Source: Nesterenkonia alkaliphila (lineage in GTDB: Bacteria; Actinomycetota; Actinomycetes; Actinomycetales; Micrococcaceae). Taken from it: a stretch of 37,665 nt of DNA. The DNA lies in assembly GCF_009758175.1 (NCBI RefSeq), contig NZ_WRPM01000099.1:1-37665 (forward strand), in the 5' to 3' direction. Under the pieces are notes generated by a model. The model saw nothing but the letters and a program-made list of their open reading frames with translations. It was not told where the DNA came from and did no database searches. Position numbers and translations under genes: made by a program. The first letter of the stretch is position 1, and every line of letters starts with the position of its first letter. Positions 15,697-24,531 of this stretch are shown here, piece by piece.

Positions 15697-16092
15697 ATGC
15701 AGAAGCTCGACTTTGTTGACGCCGCCAGCCTGCGCAGCGACGTCCCCGACTTCGCCCCCGGCGATACCGTCAACGTCCACGTGAACATCGTGGAGGGCAA
15801 GACCACCCGTGTCCAGGTCTTCAAGGGCTACGTGCTCGGCCGCCAGGGCTCCGGTGTGCGGGAGACCTTCACCGTGCGCAAAGTGTCCTTCGGCGTCGGT
15901 GTGGAGCGCACTTTCCCGGTGCACTCCCCGGTGATCGAGAAGATCGAGGTGCTGGCCCGCGGTGACGTGCGCCGCGCCAAGCTGTACTACATGCGTGATC
16001 GCCACGGCAAGGCCGCCCGCATCCGCGAGAAGCGCGAGTCCCAGGTGGCTCGCTCCCAGGGTGAGAAGGTGGAAGAAGTTACCGAGGCCTGA
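15697..16092 (+). CDS. rplS: 50S ribosomal protein L19
   Basis: 131 residues from ATG 15697, with AAGGAG at 15687-15692. L19 sits at the 30S-50S interface. The family core is plain: [58 protein letters not shown] and [24 protein letters not shown]. The C-terminal tail is acidic. It is followed closely by two signal peptidase genes, a standard actinobacterial order. A promoter and a long leader precede it. Confidence 0.98.
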   Translation: MQKLDFVDAASLRSDVPDFAPGDTVNVHVNIVEGKTTRVQVFKGYVLGRQGSGVRETFTVRKVSFGVGVERTFPVHSPVIEKIEVLARGDVRRAKLYYMRDRHGKAARIREKRESQVARSQGEKVEEVTEA

Positions 16093-16115
16093 GCCCTCGT
16101 TAGCTCAACTACGCT

Positions 16116-16760
16116 GTGACACGACGCCGACGCTGGATTCTCAGTGTCGGCGTCGTCGTCGTTTTAGCGGTGCTGCTCGCCACCCTGGTCAGAGTCTTTG
16201 CCGCCGATATCTACACCGTGAACCAGGTTTCTATGGAACCTACCCTCAATGACGGTGAGCGCATGCTGGTGGTTAAGGACTACCCCGGAGCCCACGGGGT
16301 GCAGACCGGGGATGTGGTGGTCTTCGACGGGGAAGGCTCCTTCGATCCCTATCAGGGCGGCCCCAGCCTGAGCCGCAGCTTGGAACGGATCGGCCATTGG
16401 GTCGGTATCGGCTCCCCGCCCGGGGTCTACGTCAAGCGGGTGATCGGCAGTGAAGGCGACCTAGTGGTCTGCTGCGATGAGACCGGGCATCTCACCGTCA
16501 ACGGCGAGCAGCTCATCGAACCCTACTTGGACTACCAGATCTCCCCGGCGACTCCCGCCTCCGAGATGAGCTTCGAGGCTCGGGTGCCTGCGGGACGGAT
16601 GTGGGTGATGGGCGATAACCGGGAGGCCTCTGTAGATTCCCGAGACCTGCTGGGAGCTCCTGGCGGCGGTATGATCAGCCAAGACCGCATCATCGGCAGG
16701 GCCACCCAGGTGATCTGGCCTTGGGGGGAACGGCGCAAGCTTGAAGGAGACACGCAGTGA
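16116..16760 (+). CDS. lepB: signal peptidase I (first copy)
   Basis: 214 residues, GTG start at 16116 with no clear Shine-Dalgarno sequence. One N-terminal membrane helix (about residues 7-28) follows four arginines. Then come the catalytic serine in VSMEPTL (Ser39) and the general-base lysine in YVKRVIG (Lys107), and box E MGDNREASVDSRD. It cleaves signal peptides on the outer face of the membrane. Compared with the next gene it has a shorter N-terminus. The pair of cysteines in VVCCDETG is shared with the second copy. It overlaps that gene by four bases, so the two are co-translated. Confidence 0.95.
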   Translation: MTRRRRWILSVGVVVVLAVLLATLVRVFAADIYTVNQVSMEPTLNDGERMLVVKDYPGAHGVQTGDVVVFDGEGSFDPYQGGPSLSRSLERIGHWVGIGSPPGVYVKRVIGSEGDLVVCCDETGHLTVNGEQLIEPYLDYQISPATPASEMSFEARVPAGRMWVMGDNREASVDSRDLLGAPGGGMISQDRIIGRATQVIWPWGERRKLEGDTQ

Positions 16761-17482
16761 CCGCTGCTGAGCACGAGCCTCAGGCTGTCGAACCCACCCC
16801 GGAAGAGTCGCCCAGGAAGAGGCGGCACTGGGCCGTGAGCTTCCTCATCGAGACGGTGGTCATTGTGGGCCTGGCCATCGTCATCTCCTTCATCATCAAG
16901 ACATTCTTCCTGCGCGCCTTCTACATCCCCTCCGAGTCCATGCAGCCCACCCTGGAAGTCGATGACCGGATCGTGGTCAACCTCCTGTCACCAGGGCTGA
17001 TGGATATCGACCGCGGAGACGTAGTGGTTTTCGAGGACACTCGTAGCTGGTGGGGCGGACCAGCAGCCGAGACCAATGCGGTGCAGGATGCCCTGATCTT
17101 CATCGGCCTGATGCCCGATACCTCCAGCCACTACGTGGTCAAGCGCGTCATCGGGCTGGAGGGCGACACTGTGGAGTGCTGCGATGAGCAGGGGCGGATC
17201 CTGGTCAACGGCGAACCGGTCGACGAGCCTTATCTCTATCCCGGAAACGAGCCCTCTGCTACAGACTTCAGCGTGACCGTGCCGCAGGACCACGTCTGGC
17301 TGCTGGGCGATCACCGAGCCAACTCCGCGGACTCCCGCTCCCATGTGGGCGAAGCTGACCAGGGGGCGGTGCCTGAGGAGGACATCATCGGGCGCACCCT
17401 GAGTATCGTATGGCCGGTGGACCGATGGGGCGGCGGGGGCAACGACCGAGACCCCTTTGAGCATATTCCTGATCCGCAGTGA
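16757..17482 (+). CDS. lepB: signal peptidase I (second copy)
   Basis: 241 residues from GTG 16757, overlapping the first copy's stop (GTGA), with AAGGAG upstream. It has a 24-residue acidic and basic cytoplasmic N-terminus, one membrane helix (about 26-48), the catalytic Ser61 in SESMQPTL, Lys129 in VVKRVIG, and box E LLGDHRANSADSRS. Two tandem lepB genes occur in several actinobacteria. The two differ enough in the region after the serine to suspect different substrate preferences. It overlaps rnhB by four bases. Confidence 0.96.
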   Translation: MTAAEHEPQAVEPTPEESPRKRRHWAVSFLIETVVIVGLAIVISFIIKTFFLRAFYIPSESMQPTLEVDDRIVVNLLSPGLMDIDRGDVVVFEDTRSWWGGPAAETNAVQDALIFIGLMPDTSSHYVVKRVIGLEGDTVECCDEQGRILVNGEPVDEPYLYPGNEPSATDFSVTVPQDHVWLLGDHRANSADSRSHVGEADQGAVPEEDIIGRTLSIVWPVDRWGGGGNDRDPFEHIPDPQ

Positions 17483-18174
17483 GCCCATCCTCAGCCACCA
17501 ACGCCACCCTGCGGCCGGAACTGGCCCTGGCTCGAGAGACCGGGGCCAGGCTCATCGCCGGCGTGGATGAAGTCGGTCGCGGCGCACTGGCCGGGCCGGT
17601 GACCGTAGGCGTGGTGGTCATCGACCTGGATGCCCTGCCGGCCGAGGTGATCGCCGCTGAGACGGGGGTCTGGCCTGTCCTGGACGGAGTCCGTGACTCC
17701 AAGCTGCTCAGCCCCGGTATGCGAAAGTCCTGGCATCCCAGCATCTGCGAGCAGGCCCAGGCCTACAGCGTGCAGCACTCGGCAGCGGAGCTGATCGACG
17801 CGGCAGGCATCAGCGCCGCCATGGGTGCCGCCGGGCGCGCCGGGCTGGCTGAGGTCACTGAGCGGCTGGGCCGGCCACCGGATGTGGTGCTGCTGGACGG
17901 GATCCACAACTGGCTGCAGGCCCCAGAGGTGCCGGTGCGCACTATGGCCAAAGCAGACACCCTGGCCCTCTCGGTGGCCTGTGCCTCAGTGCTGGCAAAG
18001 GTGGAGCGCGACGGGCTGATGGAGGACTTAGCCGCTGCCCACCCCGAGTTCGGCTGGGAGTCCAATAAGGGCTACGGATCGGCCCAGCACCGCGAGGCGA
18101 TCTGCCAGCTGGGCCCCACCGCCTACCATCGCCAGAGCTGGAGCCTGGTCAAGCCGGCCTTGCCGGGACTGTAG
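17479..18174 (+). CDS. rnhB: ribonuclease HII
   Basis: 231 residues, GTG start overlapping the lepB stop. RNase HII removes ribonucleotides and RNA from RNA-DNA hybrids. The active site is visible: Asp30 and Glu31 in GVDEVGRGALAGPV, Asp140 in VVLLDGIHNW and Asp160 in KADTLALSVACASVLAKVERD. The late GYGSAQHREAI motif is also typical. In relatives a DUF2469 gene often follows; here a 162-base gap without a gene separates it from yraN. Confidence 0.96.
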   Translation: MSPSSATNATLRPELALARETGARLIAGVDEVGRGALAGPVTVGVVVIDLDALPAEVIAAETGVWPVLDGVRDSKLLSPGMRKSWHPSICEQAQAYSVQHSAAELIDAAGISAAMGAAGRAGLAEVTERLGRPPDVVLLDGIHNWLQAPEVPVRTMAKADTLALSVACASVLAKVERDGLMEDLAAAHPEFGWESNKGYGSAQHREAICQLGPTAYHRQSWSLVKPALPGL

Positions 18175-18304
18175 GCCTGGTTCCTGGACCTTCGCACTGC
18201 CTCGGCGCAGTTTTCCCCAAGCGTGTCGGTGGCCTCTACGGCGCGCCGCCGAGCGCACAGCAGTTCGGGCCGGCGTGCTGCGTGGCCTGAGCAAGCTCCA
18301 GGCT

Positions 18305-18334
18305 GGTGCTCACTACTTCAGTGAGAGGAGCACC
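18305..18334 (+). promoter_or_regulatory. hairpin enclosing the yraN ribosome-binding site
   Basis: CTCACT (18309-18314) pairs with AGTGAG (18320-18325), and GGTG (18305-18308) with CACC (18331-18334). The Shine-Dalgarno AGGAG (18326-18330), six bases before the ATG, is left in the bulge between the two helices. This could modulate yraN translation. Confidence 0.4.
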
Positions 18335-18336
18335 CC

Positions 18337-18708
18337 ATGCGGGCCAAAGACCGCACCGGCGTCCTGGGCGAAGACCGTGCCGCTGAATACCTCCAGGCCA
18401 AGGGGCACCGTATACTTCAGCGCCGCTGGCGCACCCGAACCGGTGAGCTGGACCTGATCACTATGGACGGCGCTCAGCTGGTGGCGGTGGAGGTCAAGAC
18501 CCGGCGCGGGCTCGGTTACGGCCACCCCCTGGAGCACATCGATGAGGCCAAGCTGCGCCGGATCCAACGGCTGCTCAGCGAATACGCCGCAGCCCACCGC
18601 ATGTGGTCGGTGCCCCGGCGGATCGACGCGGTGGCGGTGGTCCTAAAGGCCACCCCGGGCTCTGTGGAGCTACGGGTCCAGATCGATCACCTCCAGGACC
18701 TGCCATGA
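18337..18708 (+). CDS. yraN: YraN/UPF0102 family nuclease-like protein
   Basis: 123 residues, ATG 18337 with AGGAG six bases upstream. The fold is restriction-endonuclease-like: LGEDRAAEYLQAKGHRILQRRWR, then GELDLITMDGAQLVAVEVKTRRG with the E-D...E-x-K arrangement of that superfamily. The family is conserved and usually next to comM and dprA, suggesting a role in DNA processing, but its reaction is not established. The stop overlaps the comM start by four bases. Confidence 0.9.
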   Translation: MRAKDRTGVLGEDRAAEYLQAKGHRILQRRWRTRTGELDLITMDGAQLVAVEVKTRRGLGYGHPLEHIDEAKLRRIQRLLSEYAAAHRMWSVPRRIDAVAVVLKATPGSVELRVQIDHLQDLP

Positions 18709-20267
18709 GCATGGGCCGTGCACGCTCAGTGGTGCTCATCGGGATGGAGGGCCATCTCATTGAAGTCGAGGCCGACATCGGCCAGAGTCTGCCGGCATTC
18801 GTGCTGCTGGGCCTGCCCGACGCCGCCCTGAGGGAGAGCCAGGACCGGATCCGCTCCGCGGCCAAGAACACCGGTATCGAGCTGCCGCGCCGCCGCCTGA
18901 CCATCAACCTGTTCCCAGCCTCGCTTCCCAAGTCCGGCTCCTCCCTGGACTTGTCCATCCTGGTGGCCGCATGGGCCGCTGAGGCCCATGTGGCAGGCAC
19001 CGCCAAGGTGGTGTTCCTGGCTGAACTGGGCCTGGACGGCCGGCTCCGCCCGGTCAAAGGCGTACTCCCGGCAGTCCGCGCAGCGGCGCAGGCCGGCGCG
19101 GAGACCGTAGTGGTGGCCGCTGAGAACGCCCAGGAGGCCGCCCTAGTGCGCGGGGTGGAGGTGCTGGCCGCCGAGCATGCCCTGCAGGTGGCCTCCTACT
19201 TCCGGGCACCGGGGGCAGTCGAGGTCCCCGCGGACCCGGCCCAGGAGATCCAGCGGGTCACGCCGGGCAGCCCGCACGCTGAACCTAGCGCCGGGGGCGA
19301 GGCAGCCAAGGACCTGGCCGATGTCCGTGGCCAGGCCGAGGCCCGGTTCGCCCTCGAGCTGGCTGCCGCCGGCGGGCACCACATGCTGCTGATGGGCGCG
19401 CCCGGGGCCGGTAAGACGATGCTTGCTGAACGGCTTCCCTCGATCCTGCCTCCGCTGAACGAGGAGGAATCCATGGCGGTCACCGCAATCTCCTCGATCA
19501 GCTCAGGTGCGGCCAGTGTGACCCGGCTGCAGCGGCGTCGTCCCTTTGAGGCCCCCCATCACTCCGCCACGGCACCTTCCCTGCTGGGCGGCGGATCACG
19601 GATCCCGGGGCCCGGGGCGGTGACCCGGGCGCACTGCGGGGTGCTGTTCCTGGACGAGGCGCCGGAGTTTCCGCGCAGCGTGCTGGACTCGCTGCGTCAG
19701 CCGCTGGAGACCGGCAGGATCACCCTGCACCGCTCCGCCGGGCAGGTCACCTATCCTGCGAGGTTCCAGCTGGTGATGGCCTCAAACCCGTGCCTCTGCG
19801 GGCTCAACGTAGGCTCAGGCACTCAATGCAGCTGCACTGTGGCCCAGCGCCGCAATTACCTCTACCGGCTCTCCGGGCCGCTGCTTGACCGGATCGACTT
19901 GCAGGTCCAGGTCGAGCGCCCGCACTCGGCCGCTCTGGCTCTGCAGCAGCCCGGCGAAAGTTCGGCCGAGGTGGCCCGGAGGGTGGCGCAGGCCAGAGCC
20001 GTTCAGACGGAACGTCTGGCAGCCTTCGGGCTGAGCCTCAATGCTGAGGTGCCCATGAACCTGTTAAGCGAGCAACTCCGGTTGCCCAGCAAGGAGGTCC
20101 GCGCGCTGGATGCTGCTCTTGACCGGGCACAGCTTTCGCTGCGCGGCTATGTTCGGGTGCTGCGACTGGCCTGGACCATTTCGGACCTGTTCCTCAAAGA
20201 CCATCCGGAGGCGGATGAGATCGACGCCGCTATGGTTCTGCGCCAGTCGGCAGGGGTGCGCACCTGA
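18705..20267 (+). CDS. comM: ComM/YifB-type AAA+ ATPase (Mg-chelatase-like)
   Basis: 520 residues from ATG 18705 (ATGA overlap with yraN). An N-terminal domain (about 1-165: LIGMEGHLIEVEADIGQSLPAFVLLGLPD, RRRLTINLFPASLPKSGSSLDL) precedes the Mg-chelatase-like AAA+ module: Walker A GAPGAGKTML near 235, Walker B VLFLDEAPEF, then MASNPCLCG with four cysteines, as is typical. In Gram-negatives ComM is a hexameric helicase that extends branch migration during natural transformation. It sits directly before dprA, consistent with DNA uptake or recombination. Confidence 0.95.
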   Translation: MSMGRARSVVLIGMEGHLIEVEADIGQSLPAFVLLGLPDAALRESQDRIRSAAKNTGIELPRRRLTINLFPASLPKSGSSLDLSILVAAWAAEAHVAGTAKVVFLAELGLDGRLRPVKGVLPAVRAAAQAGAETVVVAAENAQEAALVRGVEVLAAEHALQVASYFRAPGAVEVPADPAQEIQRVTPGSPHAEPSAGGEAAKDLADVRGQAEARFALELAAAGGHHMLLMGAPGAGKTMLAERLPSILPPLNEEESMAVTAISSISSGAASVTRLQRRRPFEAPHHSATAPSLLGGGSRIPGPGAVTRAHCGVLFLDEAPEFPRSVLDSLRQPLETGRITLHRSAGQVTYPARFQLVMASNPCLCGLNVGSGTQCSCTVAQRRNYLYRLSGPLLDRIDLQVQVERPHSAALALQQPGESSAEVARRVAQARAVQTERLAAFGLSLNAEVPMNLLSEQLRLPSKEVRALDAALDRAQLSLRGYVRVLRLAWTISDLFLKDHPEADEIDAAMVLRQSAGVRT

Positions 20268-21574
20268 TGCGTGCAGCAGAGCCCGAGTGGGCCGCAACCA
20301 CAGTGCGCAGGGCCCGCGCCGAACTGTGCCGCCTGATTGAGCCAGGTGATCTGCTGGGCGCGGTGACCATCTCTGCCCTCGGTGCTGAGGCCGCACATCG
20401 CCTCCTAGTCTCCGGCCGGGAGCCCGCTGAGCACGAGCAGCAGAGAGTCGGCGAGGCAGCGGAGGCCGCCGGACTGAGCCGGGGCCAGCGCCGGCTTGCC
20501 GAAGGGCTGCAGCGGTGGCGCACCAGGCTCCTCCAACTGACCCGGAGCGAGCAGATGCTCAACGCCCTGCATCGCATTGGCGGGGGCGTGCTGGTGCCCG
20601 AAGACGCCTGCTGGCCGGAGCAGCTGCAGGATCTGGGAGCCGCCCAGCCGTTGTGCCTGTGGTTCAGAACGGTCCCCGGTGCCCAGGACCCGTATGCGCG
20701 TATGCTCAGGGGCCTTCCACAGCCCGGGCGCAGCCTCGCTGTGGTGGGGGCCCGGGAGGCTACGGACTACGGCAGCAGGATCGCCTGGGAGTCAGCCCGG
20801 GAGCTTGCCGGTCACGCGGTGACAGTAGTCTCCGGGGGAGCCTACGGGATCGACGCCGCCGCCCACCGGGGTGCCCTGAGCGCCACCGAGGGGGCACCGA
20901 CCATCGCAGTGCTGGCCGGGGGAGTGGACCGGTTCTACCCGGCGGGCAACGCTTCGCTGCTGAACAGCATCGCCGAGCAGGGCTTGATCCTGAGTGAGAT
21001 GGCACCGGGATCCTCACCCACCAAGTCCAGGTTCCTGCAGCGCAACCGGCTGATCGCCGCGCTGGCGGCCGCCACCGTGGTGGTGGAAGCACGCTGGCGC
21101 TCCGGTGCCCTCTCCACAGCTAACCATGCGCTGAGCATCGGCCGGCCCGTCGGCGCTGTTCCCGGCAGCGTGTACTCGGCAAGCTCGGCAGGATGCCACC
21201 GCCTGCTGCGGGAGACCCCGGCGCAGCTGGTCACCGACGCCGCTGATGCGGTTCAGCTGGTGTTGGAGCAGTCAACCGCCGCCGGGACCCAGGGCATCAG
21301 TGCCCAGAGTGAGCAGCCCAGCCTGCCCATGATCGGGCAGCCCGAGACTTGCGCCGCTGAATCCGTTCAGCCGGTGGATGGGCTCAACGACCTGGAACGC
21401 CGGGTCTATGACGCCCTGCCTGCGCGGCGGTTCACCACCAGCGGGAAACTCAGCGAGGTGGCCGGGATCCCCGTGCCCCAGGTGCTGACATCCCTTACCC
21501 GACTGCGCAGAAAGTCCCTTGCCAGGGAGGAGAACGGCGAATGGGGGAGAGCCCGGCGGAACATGGACGGCTGA
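20267..21574 (+). CDS. dprA: DNA-processing protein DprA
   Basis: 435 residues, ATG sharing one base with the comM stop (TGATG). DprA loads RecA on incoming single-stranded DNA. The Rossmann-like core (about residues 155-325) shows AVVGAREATDYG, VVSGGAYGIDAAAHRGAL, FYPAGN, FLQRNRLIAALAAATVVVEARWRSGALSTA and GRPVGAVPGS. A C-terminal winged-helix (LERRVYDALPARR to the end) is present after a Gln/Pro-rich linker. The N-terminal 100 residues are poorly conserved helical sequence. No other competence genes are visible in the window. Confidence 0.95.
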   Translation: MRAAEPEWAATTVRRARAELCRLIEPGDLLGAVTISALGAEAAHRLLVSGREPAEHEQQRVGEAAEAAGLSRGQRRLAEGLQRWRTRLLQLTRSEQMLNALHRIGGGVLVPEDACWPEQLQDLGAAQPLCLWFRTVPGAQDPYARMLRGLPQPGRSLAVVGAREATDYGSRIAWESARELAGHAVTVVSGGAYGIDAAAHRGALSATEGAPTIAVLAGGVDRFYPAGNASLLNSIAEQGLILSEMAPGSSPTKSRFLQRNRLIAALAAATVVVEARWRSGALSTANHALSIGRPVGAVPGSVYSASSAGCHRLLRETPAQLVTDAADAVQLVLEQSTAAGTQGISAQSEQPSLPMIGQPETCAAESVQPVDGLNDLERRVYDALPARRFTTSGKLSEVAGIPVPQVLTSLTRLRRKSLAREENGEWGRARRNMDG

Positions 21575-21616
21575 ACCTCCCAGGAAGCGCTGTGAGCCTG
21601 ATCTAGACTTCCCGCT

Positions 21617-22540
21617 ATGGAGCCGATGGACCCACTGGTGGAGGAGTTCGCTGCGCACCTGCGTGACGAGCGGCGGCTCTCCGAGCACACCGTTCGCGGA
21701 TACACCAGTGACTTGGTGCAGCTGAGCGGGCATACCGGGGGGCTGCGGAACCTGGGGCTGGCCCAGCTGCGCACCTGGCTGGCGCAGCTGCACGCCGCCG
21801 GCCTATCCCGCAGCACTTTGAACCGCAAGACTGCCTCCGCACGGGCCTTCACCGCCTGGGCGCATAAGCGGGGCCACCTCAGCGAGGATCCTGCTGTCCG
21901 GCTGAAGTCCGCCGCCAGGGGCTCCCATCTGCCTGATGTGCTGCAGGCCAGCCACGTACAGGGCCTCACCGAGGCCGCATCTCAAATGCGCCAGGCCTAC
22001 GAACGCATCAAAGACCAGGACCCCTCCGGCTGGGCGGTAGCGGTCCGCGATGAAGCCATCCTGGAACTGCTCTACGCCACCGGAGTGCGTGTCTCCGAGC
22101 TGGCCGGCCTCGGACTAGGCTCAGTGGATTTTCAGCGGCGGATGCTCAAAGTGCTCGGTAAAGGCCGCCGGGAGCGAATGGTCCCATTCGGCGCCCCCGC
22201 CCAGCAGGCTCTGGAGCGCTGGACCGCCCAGGCCAGGCCGGTACTGACCGGACCGCGCAGCGGCGAGGCCCTCTTCCTGGGCGAACGCGGGGCACGGATC
22301 GATGTCCGGGTGGTCCGCCGGGTGGTGGACACCGCTCTGGAAGCCCTGGGCACCACATCCGCCAGAGGCCCCCATGCCCTCCGGCACACTGCCGCCACCC
22401 ATCTGCTTGAAGGCGGAGCGGACCTCCGCGCTGTGCAGGAGCTGCTGGGCCACGCATCCTTGGCTACCACCCAGATCTACACCCACGTCTCAGCAGAGCG
22501 GCTGGCCAAAGCTTATGCCCAGGCCCACCCCCGCGCCTAG
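21617..22540 (+). CDS. xerC: tyrosine recombinase XerC
   Basis: 307 residues. It has a SAM-like N-terminal DNA-binding domain (1-100) and the catalytic domain with all tyrosine recombinase residues: Arg158 (TGVRVSEL), Lys182 (GKGRRER), His253 and Arg256 (HALRHTAATHLL), His279 (LLGHAS) and Tyr288 (TQIYTHV). XerC with XerD resolves chromosome dimers at dif. Its place after dprA is chromosomal rather than phage context, and the length fits Xer rather than an integrase. A TAGACT hexamer seven bases before the ATG and no ribosome site suggest a leaderless mRNA; ATG 21626 is an alternative. Confidence 0.93.
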   Translation: MEPMDPLVEEFAAHLRDERRLSEHTVRGYTSDLVQLSGHTGGLRNLGLAQLRTWLAQLHAAGLSRSTLNRKTASARAFTAWAHKRGHLSEDPAVRLKSAARGSHLPDVLQASHVQGLTEAASQMRQAYERIKDQDPSGWAVAVRDEAILELLYATGVRVSELAGLGLGSVDFQRRMLKVLGKGRRERMVPFGAPAQQALERWTAQARPVLTGPRSGEALFLGERGARIDVRVVRRVVDTALEALGTTSARGPHALRHTAATHLLEGGADLRAVQELLGHASLATTQIYTHVSAERLAKAYAQAHPRA

Positions 22541-22712
22541 CTCATCCGAGCCGCGGGAAGAACCACGCTCGCCCTTGGGCCGCATTGCAGCGGTCATCGC
22601 GCCCAAAGGCGCGCGAAATCGGCGCACAGCTGTTAAGCTTGAGGTGTACCACCACAGATGCAGCTCCCGGTCGTAGGGGAAGACGTACCGAGACGCATAT
22701 GTGGAGGATGAA

Positions 22713-23216
22713 ATGTCGAATTACGCAGCCAGGGGTGTCCTGCACATCCACTCGGCACCCAGTGCGCTCTGCCCGCACGTCGAATGGGCAGTGGCGTCAG
22801 CTGTCGACGCCAGGGTGAGCTTCTCCTGGACCGAGCAGCCCGCGGCACCCGGCACCCACCGGGCTGAGCTGACCTGGTCAGGAAGCCAAGGTCTCGGCGC
22901 CAAACTCGCCTCCGCGCTGCGCCAGTTGGGCCACCTGCGCTTCGAGGTCACTGAGGAACCCAGCCCCGGAGCAGATGGCTCCCGCTGGTCCCACACTCCA
23001 GAACTCGGCATCTTCCACGCCACCATCGACACCGCCGGAAACATCATGGTCTCTGAGGACCGGATCCGCTACGCCTACGAACTCGGCGCCGGTGATCCCT
23101 CGGTGATGTACCAGGAGCTCTCCCTGGCCCTGGGTGAGGCCTGGGACGAGGAGCTGGAGCCCTTCAGGCATGCTGCCGAAGGCGCCCCCGTCAGGTGGTT
23201 GTCGCAAGCAGTGTGA
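22713..23216 (+). CDS. DUF3145 family protein
   Basis: 167 residues from ATG 22713, with GGAGG at 22702-22706. The start SNYAARGVLHIHSAPSALCPHVEWAV and the segments LTWSGSQGLGAKLASALRQLGHLRFEVTEE and HATIDTAGNIMVSEDRIRYAYE are characteristic of the actinobacteria-specific DUF3145 family, commonly found beside the fatty-acid synthase genes. No enzyme motif or membrane segment is visible. It may be linked to fab regulation or lipid synthesis by context only. The 172-base gap before it holds no gene that I can see. Confidence 0.88.
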   Translation: MSNYAARGVLHIHSAPSALCPHVEWAVASAVDARVSFSWTEQPAAPGTHRAELTWSGSQGLGAKLASALRQLGHLRFEVTEEPSPGADGSRWSHTPELGIFHATIDTAGNIMVSEDRIRYAYELGAGDPSVMYQELSLALGEAWDEELEPFRHAAEGAPVRWLSQAV

Positions 23217-23240
23217 AGTGGGCAGGGCGGCGTCGTTGGT

Positions 23241-23257
23241 TTGTAGACACTCCACAA
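23241..23257. promoter_or_regulatory. candidate FasR operator at the fasR promoter
   Basis: TTGTAGA-CAC-TCCACAA is a 7-3-7 palindrome with one mismatch. It lies 17 bases before the fasR start codon and just upstream of a TAAGCT -10-like hexamer (23260-23265). It matches the perfect palindrome at 24447-24463 in both arms, suggesting autoregulation. Confidence 0.6.
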
Positions 23258-23273
23258 CGTAAGCTCGGTCCCT

Positions 23274-24452
23274 ATGAGTCTCGACACAGGCCGGCTGCCC
23301 CCTGCAGTCACCGTCTCCGGCGAGGCGCTGGAGGTGCTGCGCAGCAACACCGGCCAGCTCACCACTGAGGTTGGCCAGCACCTGGAGCAGAAGCTGCCCT
23401 GGTACAAGCAGCTCAGCACCGAGGAGCGAGCCTCCCTGCGCCTGATCGCCCAGCGCGGCATCGCTGGCCTGGGCAATTGGCTTCAGGATCCCGCAGCCCG
23501 GTCGCTGCCGCTGGTCAATGAGCTACTCGGCCCCGCCCCCACAGACCTGATGCGCACTATCAGTCTGCAGCGGGCCCTACAGCTGATCAGGACCATCGTG
23601 GAAGCTGTTGAGGCCCGGCTTCCCGGGCTGATGCCTGAGGCTGACCGGCCGCCCATGCTCGAGGCCGTGCTGCGCTATTCCCGCGAGGTGGCCTTCGCCA
23701 TCGCCGATGTCTACGCCCGTGCCGCCGAATCCAGGGGCGCCTGGGACTCCCGGCTGGAGGCACTGCTGGTGGACGCTGTGCTGCGCAGCGAGCCGGGGGA
23801 GCAGATCGCCTCCCGCGCTGCAGCAGTCGGCTGGCAGTCCAGCACCGGAGTGGTGGTGATCGTGGGCACCGCCCCGGATCAGGCCGATGCCGTCTACCTC
23901 TCCCACCTGCGCCGGCAGTGTGTTCGCTTCGCCGCTGACGCGGTGGTCGGAGTCCAGGGCGACCGGCTGATCCTGCTCCTCGGCGGGGTCACTGACCTGC
24001 GGAACGGGCTGGAACGTATCCTTGCGCACTTTGGCGAAGGTCCGGTGGTCTACGCCGAGACTGAGGGGCCCATCGCTCAGGCCTCACGCTGCGCCCAGTC
24101 TGCATTCGCCGGCTACTCTGCGGCACCTGCCTGGTCCCGGGCCCCGCATCCTGCCGCCGCCCAGGAGCTGCTGCCCGAACGGGCCCTCGCCGGGGATGCG
24201 CACGCCAAGGAGGCGCTCATCAGCGGCATCTACACGCCTCTGCTGGAAGCCGGCCACGGACTGCTGGAGACCGTGGACTCCTATGTCAATGCCGGGCACT
24301 CCTTGGAAGCCACGGCCCGGGAACTCTACGTGCACACCAACACCGTGCGCTACCGCCTCAAGCGCATTACGGAGGTCACCGGCTGGGACCCGATGGAACC
24401 GCGCGATGCCTACGTGCTGCAGACTGCTCTGAGCGTAGGCCGGGGGTTGTAG
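23274..24452 (+). CDS. fasR: PucR-family transcriptional regulator, FasR-like
   Basis: 392 residues from ATG 23274. The C-terminus (about 325-385) is a PucR-type helix-turn-helix: LLETVDSYVNAGHSLEATARELYVHTNTVRYRLKRITEVTG. The central region (about 165-300) resembles the GGDEF-derived regulatory domain of the PucR/CdaR group, and the N-terminal part is helical. In Streptomyces coelicolor a protein of this type, FasR, lies next to and activates the fabD-fabH-acpP-fabF genes; the same arrangement here supports the name. A shared palindrome upstream of this gene and of fabD is its likely binding site. There is no Shine-Dalgarno sequence; a TAAGCT eight bases before ATG fits a leaderless transcript. 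Confidence 0.85.
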   Translation: MSLDTGRLPPAVTVSGEALEVLRSNTGQLTTEVGQHLEQKLPWYKQLSTEERASLRLIAQRGIAGLGNWLQDPAARSLPLVNELLGPAPTDLMRTISLQRALQLIRTIVEAVEARLPGLMPEADRPPMLEAVLRYSREVAFAIADVYARAAESRGAWDSRLEALLVDAVLRSEPGEQIASRAAAVGWQSSTGVVVIVGTAPDQADAVYLSHLRRQCVRFAADAVVGVQGDRLILLLGGVTDLRNGLERILAHFGEGPVVYAETEGPIAQASRCAQSAFAGYSAAPAWSRAPHPAAAQELLPERALAGDAHAKEALISGIYTPLLEAGHGLLETVDSYVNAGHSLEATARELYVHTNTVRYRLKRITEVTGWDPMEPRDAYVLQTALSVGRGL

Positions 24453-24463
24453 AGTATCTACAA
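24447..24463. promoter_or_regulatory. candidate FasR operator upstream of fabD
   Basis: TTGTAGA-GTA-TCTACAA is a perfect 7-bp inverted repeat with a 3-base spacer. It overlaps the fasR stop codon and lies 68 bases before the fabD start. The same motif with one change lies upstream of fasR. Confidence 0.7.
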
Positions 24464-24531
24464 GTTCACCCCGATGACGTGGTCTCCCCGGATGGGGGTG
24501 CAGAAGGGGCTCAGATGGGAAGGTTGAGACT

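Noticed and set aside
21617-22540. Tyrosine recombinase as a phage or island integrase
   Set aside because: Length, motifs and position after dprA fit chromosomal XerC; no att-like repeats or phage genes are nearby.
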